Origin: Linyphia triangularis
Taxonomy: Eukaryota > Arthropoda > Arachnida > Araneae > Linyphiidae
Reading direction: 5' to 3'
Length of the DNA: 64,000 nt
NCBI GenBank assembly: GCA_963978545.1
Contig: OZ021729.1
Coordinates: forward strand, 8,852,001-8,916,000
Program-made: the position numbers and the translations under genes
Notes under the pieces: generated by a model
What the model was told of the DNA's origin: nothing
Seen by the model: only the letters and a program-made list of their open reading frames with translations
Database searches by the model: none
Shown here: positions 47,036 through 60,674 of the stretch, in pieces
Numbering within the stretch: position 1 is the first letter of the stretch
Layout of the letters: the number at the start of each line of letters is the position of its first letter

Positions 47036-50000
47036 ATTTTTGCGAGGTGTGAGATTGGAGCATATAGCAATATTTAAAAACGTGTTTGGCTATGATCCTG
47101 AATATTTTGAGAAGAAGTTAAAAGGTAATATGGAACTCACTTTATACTGTTAAGGATAAATTAAATTTTATAATTTACGAAAGCAATTTTGTTTGACATT
47201 ATCAAAGGGCTTTTATGATTTTGCATATGAAAGGGTGCAGATACAAGGGGTTAATCCAGTAAAACCAGTTTATTTTTACAAGAATTACATATTTTATTAT
47301 AATCTATTCATATACTGGTGGTATTGAATTGAGAGTTACGTTGATAATTGCATAAAATGCCAAATATGAGTGTATAGTATAAATCACTACTTCTGATTAT
47401 TCTGTAAAAAATGAAATATTCAAACATATTTAGAAAAAAAAAAGCAAACGTCTAAACTGAAACAAATTGTTAATGAAATATTACATTTTGTAAAATAAAT
47501 AGTAACATTTAAAAAAATCTTATCATGCTTATATATTACTGTCAATTATCTTGCACTGCCATACCAATTGAAGAAACAAAGTCTTGACATCGCACGCACA
47601 CTCCAACTCAAGCAAAAATGACCATTCCATTCACTTGTCACTTCCACCCAGAGTAGAGGCATTTTAGTAATTTGCAACTCACAATGGTGCAATGTCACGT
47701 GCATGGGAGGGGACAGTATGCCCCACAAGTTTTATTGCTTTGTGTCCTTAGTTTCAAATTCAAGGTCAAGAAAGAAGGGGTCGTTTTTGTTGATCTTCAG
47801 GAGAGAATGAAGGGAAACTTTTCTTGGTCCTAATTTAGCGATAGCTTCTTCACCGGAACTTCTTACAACCTCTGTAGAATTGCAGTAATGCTATTGTACT
47901 GATTTGATCAAAGCTTTTTTTTAATTAGGAATTAGGCATTTTATTTTCCAATTATAATTAAAGGTTCTTGTTTTTTTGTTTTGTTTTTAATATTTTTAGT
48001 GCATGATTTTTTGTACGTTTAGGGGGTGCGATGGCACCCCGATATTAAACCTGTATAATTAATTGCCCTCTGATCAAGAAGTATACCTGCAGAATGCTAA
48101 TTGGAAGAAAAAAAAAAACTGCCAGTTATTGGTCCCATCTCCTACTCACAAATGAGAAAATCGTGCTGAAATTGAGAAATTTTTTAATGGTATTGTGAGA
48201 AATTTTTTAATTTGAGAATCACACAAGGGATAAAGATTCGTTGACCGGTACATTGCATGTCATCACAATCGCGATCTACTCGTCCCCTCTCAAGCCTATT
48301 CCTTCTACGGATTGTGAAATAAGGAGCTCGGTTAGTGGCTTAAGAATCTGTATTAATGAAACATGAAAAATGTCAGAAAAAGCTTAATTTTGTTTACCCC
48401 CTCTAAATCCATCGATATTGATATTAAATAAAAAATAGATCTTACAAATATTAAAGAAATGTAATTTTTTTTTTTTTTTTTTAATTTGGAGGAAACGGCC
48501 ATTCAAAAATTATTTTGACGAGATACATCATGGGGGGTGCGGTCGCACCCCCCGCACCCCCCCTAAATCCGCGCCTGGTAACTGGTGTAGGAGTTCTTTT
48601 TCTTAGATCGCGTTCATGTTTGGTAATTGTCATTTCATGATAGTCCAGTGATCATCATCACTGTCTGAATTATTATGGTCATTTTAGTAGTTATCATTAT
48701 TAGTAATATACTAATATTACATTGTTGGCATTATTTTAGTTATTATTAATGAAGAATAATGTATCATATTCTCGTCGTTATTGTTGTTGTTAGTGGTAGT
48801 AGTAGCAACATATTTTTACAAATTATCTCTCTTTCATTTACATATTGGTGTTTATTTTCCGTTTTGATGGTGGTCAAACGGAAGTAACTAGTGTAGGAGT
48901 TCTTTTTCTTAGGTCGCGTTCATGTTTGGTAATTGTCATTTCATGCTTGTTCAGTGATCATCATCTGTTGTTAGTAGTGGCAACATATTGTTACAAATTA
49001 TTTCTCTTTCATTTACATATTGATGTTTGTTTTCCGGTTTGATGGTGGTCTAATGGAAGTAACTGGTGTAGGAGTCCTTTTCTTAGGTCGTGTTCATGTT
49101 TGGTAATTGTCATTTCATGATTGTTCAGTGATCATCATCACTGTCTGAATAACTATAGTCGTTTTGGTGGTTATTATTAATAGTAGTATTCTATGATTGC
49201 ATTGTTGGCATTAATACAGTTATTATTAATGAAGAACAATATATCATATTCTTTTCGTTATTATTGTGGTTGTTGTTGTTGCTGTTGTTAGTAGTGGCAA
49301 CATATTGTTACAAATTATTTCTCTTTAATCTATCTATTGGTGTTTATTATTCTGTTTGATGGTGGTCTAATTGAAATAACTGGTGTAGAAGTTCTTTTTC
49401 TTAGGTCGTATTCATCGTTTTGTAATTGTCAATTTAATTATTGTTACCACAATAATCATCATCTCAGTCTGCATTATTATAGTCGTTATTGTGGTTATCA
49501 ATAGTAGCATACTATTATTACGGTACTGGCATTATTGCAGCTATTATTAATGAAGAAAATATTTTTCATATTTTTGTCGCTATTATTGTTGTTGTTTTTA
49601 GTGGGGGTATAACGGAAGTAACAGGAGTAGGAGTTCTTTTTCTTAGATCGTGTTCATGTGTAGTAATTGTCAGTTTATGATTATTACCACAATGATCATC
49701 ATCACTGTCTATATTATTACAGTCGTTAATGTGGTTATCAGAAGTAGTAGCATACTATTATTACGTTGCTGGCTTTATTGCAGTTATTTTTAATTAAAAA
49801 AAAATATTTGTCATATTTTTGTCACTATTATTATTTTTGTTAGTAAGTTAACATATTGTTGCAAATTACTTCTCTTTCATTTACATATTGGTGTTTATTT
49901 TCCGATTTGAGGTTGTCTAACGGAAGTAACTGGTGAAAGAGTTCTTTTTCTTAGGTCGTATTCATGATCTATATTTGTCATTTCATGATTATTTCCACTA

Positions 50001-50594
50001 TGATTATCATCACTGTCTGTATTATTATAGCCATTTTTGTGGTTATCAGTAGTAGTAAACTATTATTACGTTGTTGGCATTATTACAGTTTTTATTAATG
50101 AATTCTAATATATTATATTCTTGTCGCTATGGTTGTTGTTGTAAGTAGTAGTAGCATATTGCTACTATATTGTTGGTATTACTGTAGTTATTATTAAGTA
50201 TTATAATGTATTATATTCTCGACGTTATTTGGGTTATTCTTATTGATAGTATATTTTTTTTATAAAGTTATCATTATTGTTCATTGTAGTTGAAGTGCTA
50301 CTAACAAAATTTTGAAACACAAAGTCAAAATCCTTTTAATTTCCAGAAAAATAAAGATTTTTTTAAAACAGTTGATAGAAAAAGTATGGCATCTAATTTT
50401 CAAGCATGAAGATTCTAATTTTCTAATATAATAAGTAAATTAAATTAACAGGCATGTTATATTCATAGAAATATTTCGTTCGAATATATGTTATTGGTAT
50501 ATTGACTGAAATATACCAATAACATATTCACGAAAATAAAAAATAAATGCATTCTGACTGGGCTCTTTATGAAAACATAAGAATGACTAAATAA

Positions 50595-50762
<168 letters not shown>

Positions 50763-50939
50763 CAAAAAGAAAAATAATATTATCATTGTTTTTAATATCA
50801 TTGCCATTGCTATTATTAAGATTAAAATAATCTATTATTATAAATTATATAATTAATATTTTCATCATCATTATTATTATTAAAATTACTATTTACTATT
50901 ATTATCAATCATCATAATAATACTTATCCTACTCCTCAT

Positions 50940-51540
50940 ATTTTTATAGTGTATTGAATTCAAATATATTCTTAAGTACATACGAAGTTCATCTGCAGTT
51001 ACTCATAAATCACTTTGAATCAAGCACCCATCCCAAATGGGTCCTTGTCGAGTCAGCACTCCGGTCCATCCCTCGTATCGAATCGAGCCGAGCCATGCAG
51101 TCTCGAACTCGTGACACACCATTCCTTGGATCATAGTCTGCATTCTTGGCAGTCCACTCGCAACTCCCAGCCAAATACTTCACTGTGTCTTAGGCTCACT
51201 GAATATCTGGCTAGACATTACTCATACCTTTTGTCATTGAACTCTTTCCTGCCCTTGTCACTACAACCACGACACGTGGAAGCAGACTCAATTAAGACAC
51301 TGTAAACGCGATAAGAGATAAACCGAAATCATACTGAGTGACAATTATTGGGCTACACGACATTTAAAAAAAAAACCTACCGAGTTCAAAAAATTTTATG
51401 CTAATTTTAAAAATAACTACAGATATTCGGACTTAGTTTATAGCATGTTCGATAGGCTTACCATTAACGGCTATGATGAATCACCAGACGAAAACCAACA
51501 CTGTCTTCACAAGAACTACTGATTTTCTCGAACTTATGAA
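50940..51540. other. GC-richer unique stretch
   Basis: Sequence near 51010-51300 is more complex (CATCCCAAATGGGTCCTTGT, TCGAATCGAGCCGAGCCATG). On the minus strand a box-B-like GAGTTCGAGAC occurs near 51110, but no full SINE head or tail accompanies it. Overlapping frames of 60-96 codons have no recognisable domain. Confidence 0.3.
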
Positions 51541-51598
51541 TCAAATTTTTAAATCCTCTATATTAACTTCGATTTTGTGTAAGGGTGTGTATGTGTAT

Positions 51599-52296
51599 TG
51601 GAGATCGGCGATATATCGATACGACGATGTTTTTATCGATATTTCTTTTAAAATATCGATACTAAAAAGATCGATACAAGTCAGCGATATATCGATATTT
51701 TCAAACATTTTTAGTTTTTTGATGATTGTTTTGCATTTCCATGTGTTTTTTTGATTTTCATTATTCCCTTTTCAAAAATTTCAAAACTAAAGTTTGGTCT
51801 TGGCTAAGAGACAGTTAAAATGGCACCCTAACCAAAAAGAAAACATAATGTATTGGAAAGATAAGATCATTTATTAGTAGTCATTAACATAACGCCGTTT
51901 CTGTTGCTAACGTGTGCCTGGAATTTGCAACTAATTTTAGATATTAAAAACATGAATATCAGCAAAATATGCGGTAAACTACTTTTCAAAATTTCTTCTT
52001 TAAAAATAAATGTGAATTTATTCATTGACATCCAAATGTATTTTATTTATTCTGATTGATAATATAATTTATTTATCGCAACAATTTTTATAATTTATTT
52101 ATTAAAACAATTTTGGCATGAATTCATGAAAAGTAGAAATTTGTCCCGAAAAACTTTGTTTCTGGCAAAATTGAAAATCAAATATAATAAAAAAAAAAAA
52201 AAAATCATGTGTTGATCTCTCGATATTTTATCGATATTTTTTCCTATGCAACGATATAGTATCGATATTTATTTTGATCGATATTTCCGACCTCTA
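51599..52296. mobile_element. hAT-like non-autonomous element, 698 bp, inside a B copy
   Basis: The left end is TGGAGATCGGCGATATATCG; the right, on the minus strand, is TAGAGGTCGGAAATATCGAT. The 8-bp flanks are ATGTGTAT (51591-51598) and ATGTGCAT (52297-52304), matching at 7 of 8. Both ends are packed with ATCGAT/CGATAT repeats. The interior carries an inverted fragment of family B at about 51961-52122, so B sequence sits within an element that itself sits in B. No coding frame. Confidence 0.85.
51961..52122 (-). repeat. Dispersed repeat family B, fragment 6, inside the hAT-like element
   Basis: Minus-strand match to the distal half of B, including TAGTTTACCGCATATTTTGC and ATTTATTCTGATTAA-type sequence on +. 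It is in inverted orientation to the surrounding copy 5. Confidence 0.75.
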
Positions 52297-52802
52297 ATGT
52301 GCATGTCGATGGCGGGGAAATATGCGGGGACCTAATCAACCCTCTTGCCGTCATCCAATCGGGCTGAAACTCGGCAGATAGATTACAATGTCTTCTGTTA
52401 AATTTTGGCGATTGTTACTGTCACTAAAAGGCCGCTTTTACCTAATACTGATAAACCAACTTGCCGTCATCCAATAGCTTTGAAATAGCATTTAACTGAT
52501 CATAAAAGAAATTCTTTCCTGTTACTAAAATAGTTTTAATAAATAAGTAATAAAACTGTTTTAATCAGAATAAATAAAAGATATTTGGATATGAGTGTAT
52601 AAATTCATATTCATTTTTAATGAATAAATTTTGAAACGTAGTTTACCGCATATTTCAATAACAGAGATGATTTTAATATTTGAAATTAGATGCCAACACC
52701 AAGCACACGCTGGCAACAGGAATAACGCTTTGTTAATAAATATAAAATTAGTATTGCCTATAAAAGATATATATTAAAACTTTTTTATGAGTTATATTAT
52801 CC

Positions 52803-54235
52803 AATGTTTTAACACTTGGACCGGAAATCTTCAGCTTGAACTCGGTCTCAAATTTCCTTTAATCCACAATCAGGCTGTTATTGCTCAAATAGATGCTCTT
52901 TGACTATCAATATACACTCTGATACGCTGTATTTCAACATTTTTACCACAAAATGAACAACAACAAAAAGAGTGCGCATACCCAAAAAAATCCCAACATG
53001 TTCTGCATTCAATCACCAAGTTTCAACTGAATCTCGCCAACAAATCAAAAGTTACCAAGGATTTTTTCTTCTTTTTTTTTTCTTTCTCTTTCGTTATAGA
53101 TCCCTTGTAAATGTGTTTAATAACCAAAATGGGAGCGCATTGACTTTTATTGTGTAAAAGTAAAATAAGCGGAAAGTCGCAAGTATACATCACGTAACAA
53201 CTATTTGGTTTGACCAAACACAATATCAGGGATTTCAAGATTAATTTCTTATATCTTTAGTCGGTAATCATAAACTGTGTAGGGCAAGTTTCACATAAAG
53301 AAATTACCCAAATATCATCTTTTACCACCCACATTTTTCAAGAATTTAAAAGAAAACCTATGATATCGAATCAGGTGCACCAAATCACAAGTCATTGGAA
53401 AAATGAACATCCCCCCGTTACTTGAATATGACATTACTTTTATACTGGGAAATGCTCAAACTATCCATGGTGCCTATCGAAACTGAACACGAAAAAATTT
53501 CAGCAAAAATTGTCCAGAGGATGCCGTAAATGAGCACCAAATAGAACTATCAATTTTAAAATATTGGCATCGTTGGATTTGTCACACAGGTGGCTAAATA
53601 TTTACTTCAGTTAGTATAAACTTATAAATAAAATCAAACAATTTGGCATAATTCCCTTTTTTTTTTTTTTTCTATCTATCTCTTGCTGCAAAATCTATTC
53701 ACTTTAAAACCATGCAACCTAAGAATATAATACAAACGCTAAACATTAATGTTCGGTATTTATCTACAAACCAACCCATTTAGCGCATGGGTATAGCTCA
53801 ATGACGAAAACAGGATTTCTGGAAAGATAGGCGCGTCCATACCAAACCTGGAGCATCGTTCCAAAAATACTCTATTTTTTAAAGAAATATACATGTCAAA
53901 ACTTATTTTTTACCTTACCATTCTTCATTTCAATTTTAAAACTCTGCATCAACTTATTAACTTAATAAGATTTATAGTTTATTAAAAACGATAAAAATAT
54001 TTTTTATATACAATTCACTTAACATAAACATCAGATTTCCCTGCGAAAGAGTCTACAGACACGCTTTTTAGCGATAAAGCTTTGTCCTACAAATTTGCTA
54101 AAATTATGTTCTAGTCGTAACAAATGCATTTCATATAGAAGCATCTTACTCGTTCATTCTGCATTACAAGTTCTAGATATCTAGAAAAACTCTCATAGCA
54201 TATATATCTCTATCGACCTCCACATATCACACCTT
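52803..54235. other. AT-rich sequence without recognised genes
   Basis: A diverged relative of the 26290-26370 sequence lies near 53830-53920. Two T-rich tracts (53060, 53657) generate small frames that are not believed. Confidence 0.4.
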
Positions 54236-54239
54236 ATAA

Positions 54240-55310
54240 ATTATCACCACCACCAAATAGCCTAGAAGTCACAAAATACCAAACATGATAGCAAAATATC
54301 AAACATGATTATATCCAGCAAAAGGTAAGTATCAAACATGATTATATCCAGCAAAAGGTAAATATCAGCAATCAGATAAAATATATATATATAACAAATT
54401 CTAAGTCATCAACTTTTATTGACACTTTATGAAGCGTTACAATTTGCGTAGCTACATAAAAATATACGTCGTCTAAAAAGAAGTTACTTTTCCAAGATCC
54501 CGCCTCAATCCATACCGGCATTAATAAAAACTTCTTTATTTTTAGATGATCCAATACCATAAAAGTCGCAAAATATCAAGCATGATAGCATAATAGCATG
54601 TTTACATCCAGCAAATAGTAAATATCACATAAAAAAAATCTATATCATCAACGCGACTTTTATTAAAATTTAAGTAGCGTTAACAATTTACGTAGCTATA
54701 TAAAAATATACGTTTTCTAAAAAAAAGTTACTTTTCCAAGATCCCGCCTCAATTCATACCGGCATTAATAAAAGCTTCTTTATTTTTAGATGATCCAATA
54801 CCACAAAAGTCACAAAATATCAAACATGATAGCAAAATAGCATGTTTACATCCAGCAAATAGTAAATATCATCAATCAGATAAAAAAAAAAATAACGAAT
54901 TCTATATCATCAAGACGCGACTTTTATTAACACTTTAAGTAGAGTTAACAATTTGCGTGGCTACATAAAAATATACGTTTTCCAAAAAGAATACTTTTCC
55001 AAGATTCCGTCTCAATCCATACCGGCATTAATAAAAGATATGACCCAATACCATAGAAGCCACAAAATATCAAACATGATTTATTCAGCAAAAAGTAAAT
55101 ACCATCAATCAGATAAAAAAAATGTAACAAATTCCATTTGATCAAGACGCGACTTTTATTAACACTTTACGAAGCGTTAAGAATTTGCGTAGCTACATAA
55201 ACGTATATGTTTTCTAAAAAAAAGTTACTTTTTCCAACATCCCGCCTCAATCCATGCCGGCATTAGTAAAAGCTTCGTTATTTTTAGATGAGAAAAGAGC
55301 TCGAGACTTT
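54240..55310 (+). repeat. ~245-bp tandem array, four units
   Basis: CATACCGGCATTAATAAAA (CATGCCGG in the last unit) marks units at 54511, 54755, 55018 and 55253, steps of 244, 263 and 235. Each unit also has ATATCAAACATGAT, GCGACTTTTATTA and TACTTTTCCAAGATCCCG. A small extra duplication of ATGATTATATCCAGCAAAAG lies near 54307-54360. Confidence 0.9.
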
Positions 55311-56520
55311 TCTCTACAAGTTATGGCACCTCGCAAAGAAGATTCTATTTTTATCACCAGACGTCGTTTTTCAATTCGCTAGACGATGGCTGGTCTTTAA
55401 CATCCAGGGGCTTTATGAAGATTTTTTTTCAAACTTTTTTTTCCTTGTTTAAAATAAAAAACCTTAAAACAAAAAGCTGGTTACCGATGGAAAATTAAAA
55501 TTGGCTGCGCCCTTTCCCAAGAATCCTCAACTGTTCGCTGCGCATTTAAGTGTTTATAATCAGCATCCTTTTGAGCTTTGTTTAAAACTCGAACATCAGC
55601 AAATGAATAAATTGCAGGTTAAATTCGGGCACGTTTCTACTACAAGGTTACAAATACAGTGAAACTTATTTAAACAATTCGTGGGTTTCTTTCGGATTAT
55701 TTCTGTCAGGTTTGTGTAAATATATAAGGTTTTCTTACTAAATTGTCTGGCTTTCTTGCAAAAGCTTAGAATAGATTTTAGCTAATAGGAAAAAGATTAT
55801 ATTCCCTGGTTTCCGTGTAGCAATTACTTTTTTGCACATTCTAAAAAATCTTCCTCGTGATAATTTTTTCAAGAAAATTTCCCTCCACTTTTTCACGACA
55901 AATGCGCGATTTTAAATACTGAAAAGTTTGACACATTGATCAACAACAAAAGAACACAATTATTTGGTTTAACTGTGGTTAATTATTGAAAAGTTTAATG
56001 AATGAAAAGAATAAGTGTACCACCTTGATGCTCATCAATTAAACCGTCCTTTAAAAAATGCATGTCTCTAGTATATATAAATCGTGACTTTAATGTCAAA
56101 TACCGATATCTACAAGGTACAGTTTTGTAGATAATGTTTTCTAAATACTGGAAAAATAAATTCCTATTTGATGTCGTGTAGTTGTAACTCAGTTTCTAGT
56201 CAATTTAAAATATAACAAAACTAGAAACTTATTTACAACTATGTAACAATAAATTAGACTTAATTTCAAATACTTAACGAAAATCAACTACATCTATGAA
56301 GATAGTATATAGTTTGAAATTAAACGACGATATTTAAACTAACAAAATTCTATTGCTCCGCAATAAAACTTTACCAATCTACCGAATTTCAGCAACTAGA
56401 CTTAGTAAAAAATGGGAGGTTGAATATTCCACAACTGGAACGTTTTTCCTCTTTTCAAACAACTAAAGGTATTTAATCATATAAATAATAACTTAGTTTT
56501 ACTTTTTCTAGTGCTCAGAA
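55311..56520. other. AT-rich sequence without recognised features
   Basis: No gene or repeat supportable. Confidence 0.4.
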
Positions 56521-56524
56521 GCTT

Positions 56525-59400
56525 TATTGAAGTTCATCTCTCATCTATCTCTCTTGCAGCTCATCTCTAATCTATCACTCTTGCAGCTCATATTTTTTAA
56601 ATCGCTCTTTCCCTTTTACATTTTCTTTCTCGCCTCTTTCCCCATTCTTTTTCATCTCTTTGCCCTTTCTATCTTATCTCTCATATATTCCGAATTCAAC
56701 CGGTATCTTTTAGTTCTTCTATATTTCATCTGAATAATACTTTCCATCTTTTATCTCTCAAATTTATCCTCCCATTCTTCTTGCTCATACATTCATTCAC
56801 TAACTCATTAATAACCTCTCTCCTTCTCTTGAATCTCATCTTTCATCTATTTCTCTTGCAGCTAATCTTTCATATGTCTGTCTTTCCCTTTCCCGCCTTT
56901 TTCAACATTCTCTTTCATCTCTTTGCCCTTTCTATCTTATCTCTCATATATTCCGAATTCAACCAGTATCTTTTAGCTCTTCTACATTTCCTCTGAATAA
57001 TACTTTCCATCTTATATCTCACAAATTTATCCTCCCATTCCTCTTGCTCATACATTCATTCGCTAACTCATTAATAACCTCTCTCCTTTTCTTGAATCTC
57101 ATCTATCTCTCTAGCAGCTAATCTTTCATCTATCTTTCCCTTTCCCGCCTCTTTCAACATTCTTTTTCACCTCTTTGCCCTTTCTATCTTATCTCTCATA
57201 TATTTCCAATTCAACCGGTAGCTTTTAGCTCTTCTACATTTCCTCTGAATAATACTCTCCATCTTTTTTCTCTCAAATTTATCCTCCCATTCCTCTTGCT
57301 CATACATTCATTCGCTAACTCATCTCTAACCTCTCTCCTTCTCTTGAACCTCATCTCTCATCTATCTCTCTAGCAGCTAATCTTTCATCTATCTATCTTT
57401 CCCTTTCCCGCCTCTTTCAACATTCTCTTTCATCTCTTTGCCCTTTCTATCTTATCTCTCATATATTCCGAATTCAACCAGTATCTTTTAGCTCTTCTAT
57501 ATTTCATCTGAATAACATTTTCCACCTTTTATCTCTCAAATTTATCCTCCCATTCCTCTTGCTCATACATTCATTCGCTAACTCATTAATAACCTCTCTC
57601 CTTCTCTTGAATCTCATCTCTCATCTATTTCTCTTGCAGCTAATCTTTCATATGTCTGTCTTTCCCTTTCCCGCCTTTTTCAACATTCTCTTTCATTTCT
57701 TTGCCCTTTCTATCTTATCTCTCATATATTCCGAATTCAACCAGTATCTTTTAGCTCTTCTATATTTCATCTGAATAACATTTTCCCACCTTTTATCTCT
57801 CAAATTTATCTTCCCATTCCTCTTGCGCATACATTCATTCACTAACTCATTAATAACCTCTCTCCTTCTCTTGAATCTCATCTCTCATCTATTTCTCTAG
57901 CAGCTAATCTTTCATCTATCTATCTTTCCCTTTCCCGCCTCTTTCAACATTCTCTTTCATCTCTTTGCCCTTTCTATCTTATCTCTCATATATTCCGAAT
58001 TCAACCGGTATCTTTTAGTTCTTCTATATTTCATCTGAATAATACTTTCCATCTTTTATCTCTCAAATTTATCCTCCCATTCCTCTTGCTCATACATTCA
58101 TTCACTAACTCATTAATAACCTCTCTCCTTCTCTTGAATCTCATCTCTCATCTATTTCTCTTGCAGCTAATCTTTCATATGTCTGTCTTTCCCTTTCCCG
58201 CCTTTTTCAACATTCTCTTTCATCTCTTTGCCCTTTCTATCTTATCTCTCATATATTCCGAATTCAACCAGTATCTTTTAGCTCTTCTATATTTCATCTG
58301 AATAACATTTTCCACCTTTTATCTCTCAAATTTATCCTCCCATTCCTCTTGCTCATACATTCATTCGCTAACTCATTAATAACCTCTCTCCTTCTCTTGA
58401 ATCTCATCTATTTCTCTTGCAGCTAATCTTTCATATGTCTGTCTTTCCCTTTCCCGCCTTTTTCAACATTCTCTTTCATTTCTTTGCCCTTTCTATCTTA
58501 TCTCTCATATATTCCGAATTCAACCAGTATCTTTTAGCTCTTCAACATTTCCTCTGAATAATACTTTCCATCTTATATCTCACAAATTTATCCTCCCATT
58601 CCTCTTGCTCATACATTCATTCGCTAACTCATTAATAACCTCTCTCCTTCTCTTGAATCTCATCTATCTCTCTAGCAGCTAATCTTTCATCTATCTATCT
58701 TTCCCTTTCCCTCCTCTTTCAACATTCTTTTTCACCTCTTTGCCCTTTCTATCTTATCTCTCATATATTTCCAATTCAACCGGTAACTTTTAGCTCTTCT
58801 ACATTTCCTCTGAATAATACTTTCCATCTTTTTTCTCTCAAATTTATCCTCCCATTCCTCTTGCTCATACATTCATTCGCTAACTCATCTCTAACCTCTC
58901 TCCTTCTCTTGAATCTCATCTCTCATCTATTTCTCTTGCAGCTAATCTTTCATGTGTCTGTCTTTCCCTTTCCCGCCTTTTTCAACATTCTCTTTCATTT
59001 CTTTGCCCTTTCTATCTTATCTCTCGTATATTCCGAATTCAACCAGTATCTTTTAGCTCTTCTACATTTCCTCTGAATAATACTTTCCATCTTATATCTC
59101 ACAAATTTATCCTCCCATTCCTCTTTCTCATACATTCATTCGCTAACTCATTAATAACCTCTCTCCTTCTCTTGAATCTCATCTATCTCTCTAGCAGCTA
59201 ATCTTTCATCTATCTGTCTTTCCCTTTCCCGCCTCTTTCAACATTCTCTTTCATCTCTTTGCCCTTTCTATCTTATCTCACATATATTCCCAATTCAATC
59301 GGTATCTTTCAGCTCTTCTATATTTCCTCTTGCTCATATATTCATTCGCTAACTCATCTCTAACCTCTCTCCATCTCTTATAGCTCATCTCTCATCTGCA
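56525..59400 (+). repeat. ~263-bp pyrimidine-rich satellite, 11 units
   Basis: The mark CGAATTCAACC (or CAATTCAACC) occurs at 56691, 56954, about 57206, 57469, 57732, 57996, 58259, 58515, 58771, 59034 and 59290, with steps of 252-264. Each unit is C/T-rich on the + strand and has CTTTCCCTTTCCCGCCT and TTTGCCCTTTCTATCTTATC. Five similar 71-codon frames starting MLIHSF are translations of one repeat phase and are Leu/Phe/Ser-rich. Confidence 0.97.
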
Positions 59401-60080
59401 TCTCTTTCTCCAATCTCTCTTATCATCTATTTCGTCCTTCTATCTTATCTCTCATGTATCTTCATTCACATTGATATATTTTATCTTCTTCCCCTATATC
59501 TACTCTTATCTTTAAATATCAATTATATCTCCATTTTCCATCTCCTATAAATAATATCCGATATTCCATCATCTTCTTCGCTCTTTATTATCATAACTCT
59601 CTTTTCTACTCAAGACCCGAATTAGAAAACCGATTACTATAGGCACAACATAACAGATGAGGCCCCTCCATCGACGATTGTTGGAGTTATTTAAATATTA
59701 ATGACGATTTCAAATATCGTTTATTACCGTCTTCATTAAATTAATGTTGAGATATTAATACTTTAATAACTTATAAGAATTATTAAAATTTATTTTCATA
59801 TTTTATGGCATTGAACAGAATATTGATAGTTACATAATAATTCAGACAATTTGGGGGCCCCGGCCCTAGGCATGGGCCTTGCAAGCCTTATGGGAAATCA
59901 GGACCTGTCTACCTATACTGTCAATCTTTTTCCTTATAACTCATCAGCCATTTTTTAGCAATATCATTTCTCTATCATAATACTATTTTCGTTTATTATC
60001 TTCTCTATCGTATTTCTCTTTCTTCTCTTCATCTTCTCTGTAGTTGCTCTCTTTTTACTTTCAATTACCCATATGTATAT
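59401..60080 (+). other. Pyrimidine-biased sequence with a hAT-like end fragment
   Basis: C/T bias continues to about 59610. At 59855-59908 the minus strand reads CAGGTCCTGATTTCCCATAA and then AGGCTTGCAAGGCCCATGCC, like the terminus of a hAT-type element, but a left partner and target duplication were not found. Confidence 0.45.
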
Positions 60081-60084
60081 ATGC

Positions 60085-60643
60085 ATAGGGTAATGAAAGT
60101 ATAGCATTCGGTCAAACAAAAAAAATTTGATTTTTTTGCATTTCTCCACGTTTTGGAACATCCTGAATTCAAAAAAATGATCTAGAAAAAATAAATGTGT
60201 GTGTATGTATGTGGTCAGCATAACTTCCAAACAAACTGACCAACGATGTTCAAATTTGGTGTGCAGGTTGATGATGGACCAAGGATTTACCATTAATGTT
60301 TTCGTAAAAATTGCGCATGCGCATAAGGTTGAAAAAAATCACGCCTTTGAAAAAAATCACGTTTTTCAGCAATTGCTAAAAAACGGCTCTAACGATTTTG
60401 ATAAGAATTGCTGAGGTAATGCCTCTTAAGGTGTTCTAAACATCCCCACCTCCGAAATTTCTGTAAAAATGCTCTAATTTAGTAAAAAGTTGAAAAACGA
60501 ATGCCTTCCAAACAGAGTTCTCTTTCCTTGAGCATAACCTCATCAACAATCGTTTTTTTTTCTTCTCCTCTCAGTTTCGCTTATAATAAAGGATAATATA
60601 AGGATTATCGAAAAGTATATCACCAAAATCACCATTTTAGCGA

Positions 60644-60674
<31 letters not shown>

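Larger units (their letters stand above)
44898..48577. mobile_element. hAT-like DNA transposon, 3680 bp, perfect 8-bp target duplication
   Basis: The left terminus is CAGGGGCGGATTTAGAGG; the right, on the minus strand, is CAGGCGCGGATTTAGGGGGG. GTAACTGG flanks both sides (44890-44897 and 48578-48585), and the other array units supply the empty site AAGTAACTGGTGTAGGAGTT. Sub-terminal GGGGGGTGCG appears at both ends and again inside near 48022. The size could fit an autonomous element, but no frame over 95 codons exists and no hAT dimerisation domain is recognised. It also contains a family C copy, so it is decayed or non-autonomous. Confidence 0.9.
44820..50260 (+). repeat. ~306-bp tandem array, about six units, split by a hAT-like element
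   Basis: Units share CTTTCATTTACATATTGGTG, GGTGGTCTAACGGAAGTAAC and GGAGTTCTTTTTCTTAG. GAAGTAAC-type marks lie at 44887 (equivalent to 48575 once the insertion and one target copy are removed), then 48881, 49056, 49373, 49615 and 49923, giving steps near 306, 175, 317, 242 and 308. Two units are therefore internally deleted. The units are rich in GTT, ATT and AGT triplets. Confidence 0.85.
51548..52802 (+). repeat. Dispersed repeat family B, copy 5, interrupted
   Basis: B sequence from TCTATATTAACTTCGATTTT to ATATATATTAAAACTTTTTT, interrupted at 51599-52296 by a hAT-like element. With the insert removed, the order and spacing match copy 4. Confidence 0.85.

Noticed and set aside
47546..47728. 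60-codon minus-strand frame in the hAT-like element as a transposase exon
   Set aside because: No dimerisation or catalytic motif could be identified, and adjacent frames contain stops.
56527..59076. Family of 71-codon hydrophobic frames as small membrane proteins
   Set aside because: They are one phase of the pyrimidine-rich 263-bp satellite, and hydrophobicity follows from T-rich codons.
59855..59908. Complete hAT element
   Set aside because: Only one terminus is recognisable; no partner end or target duplication was found.
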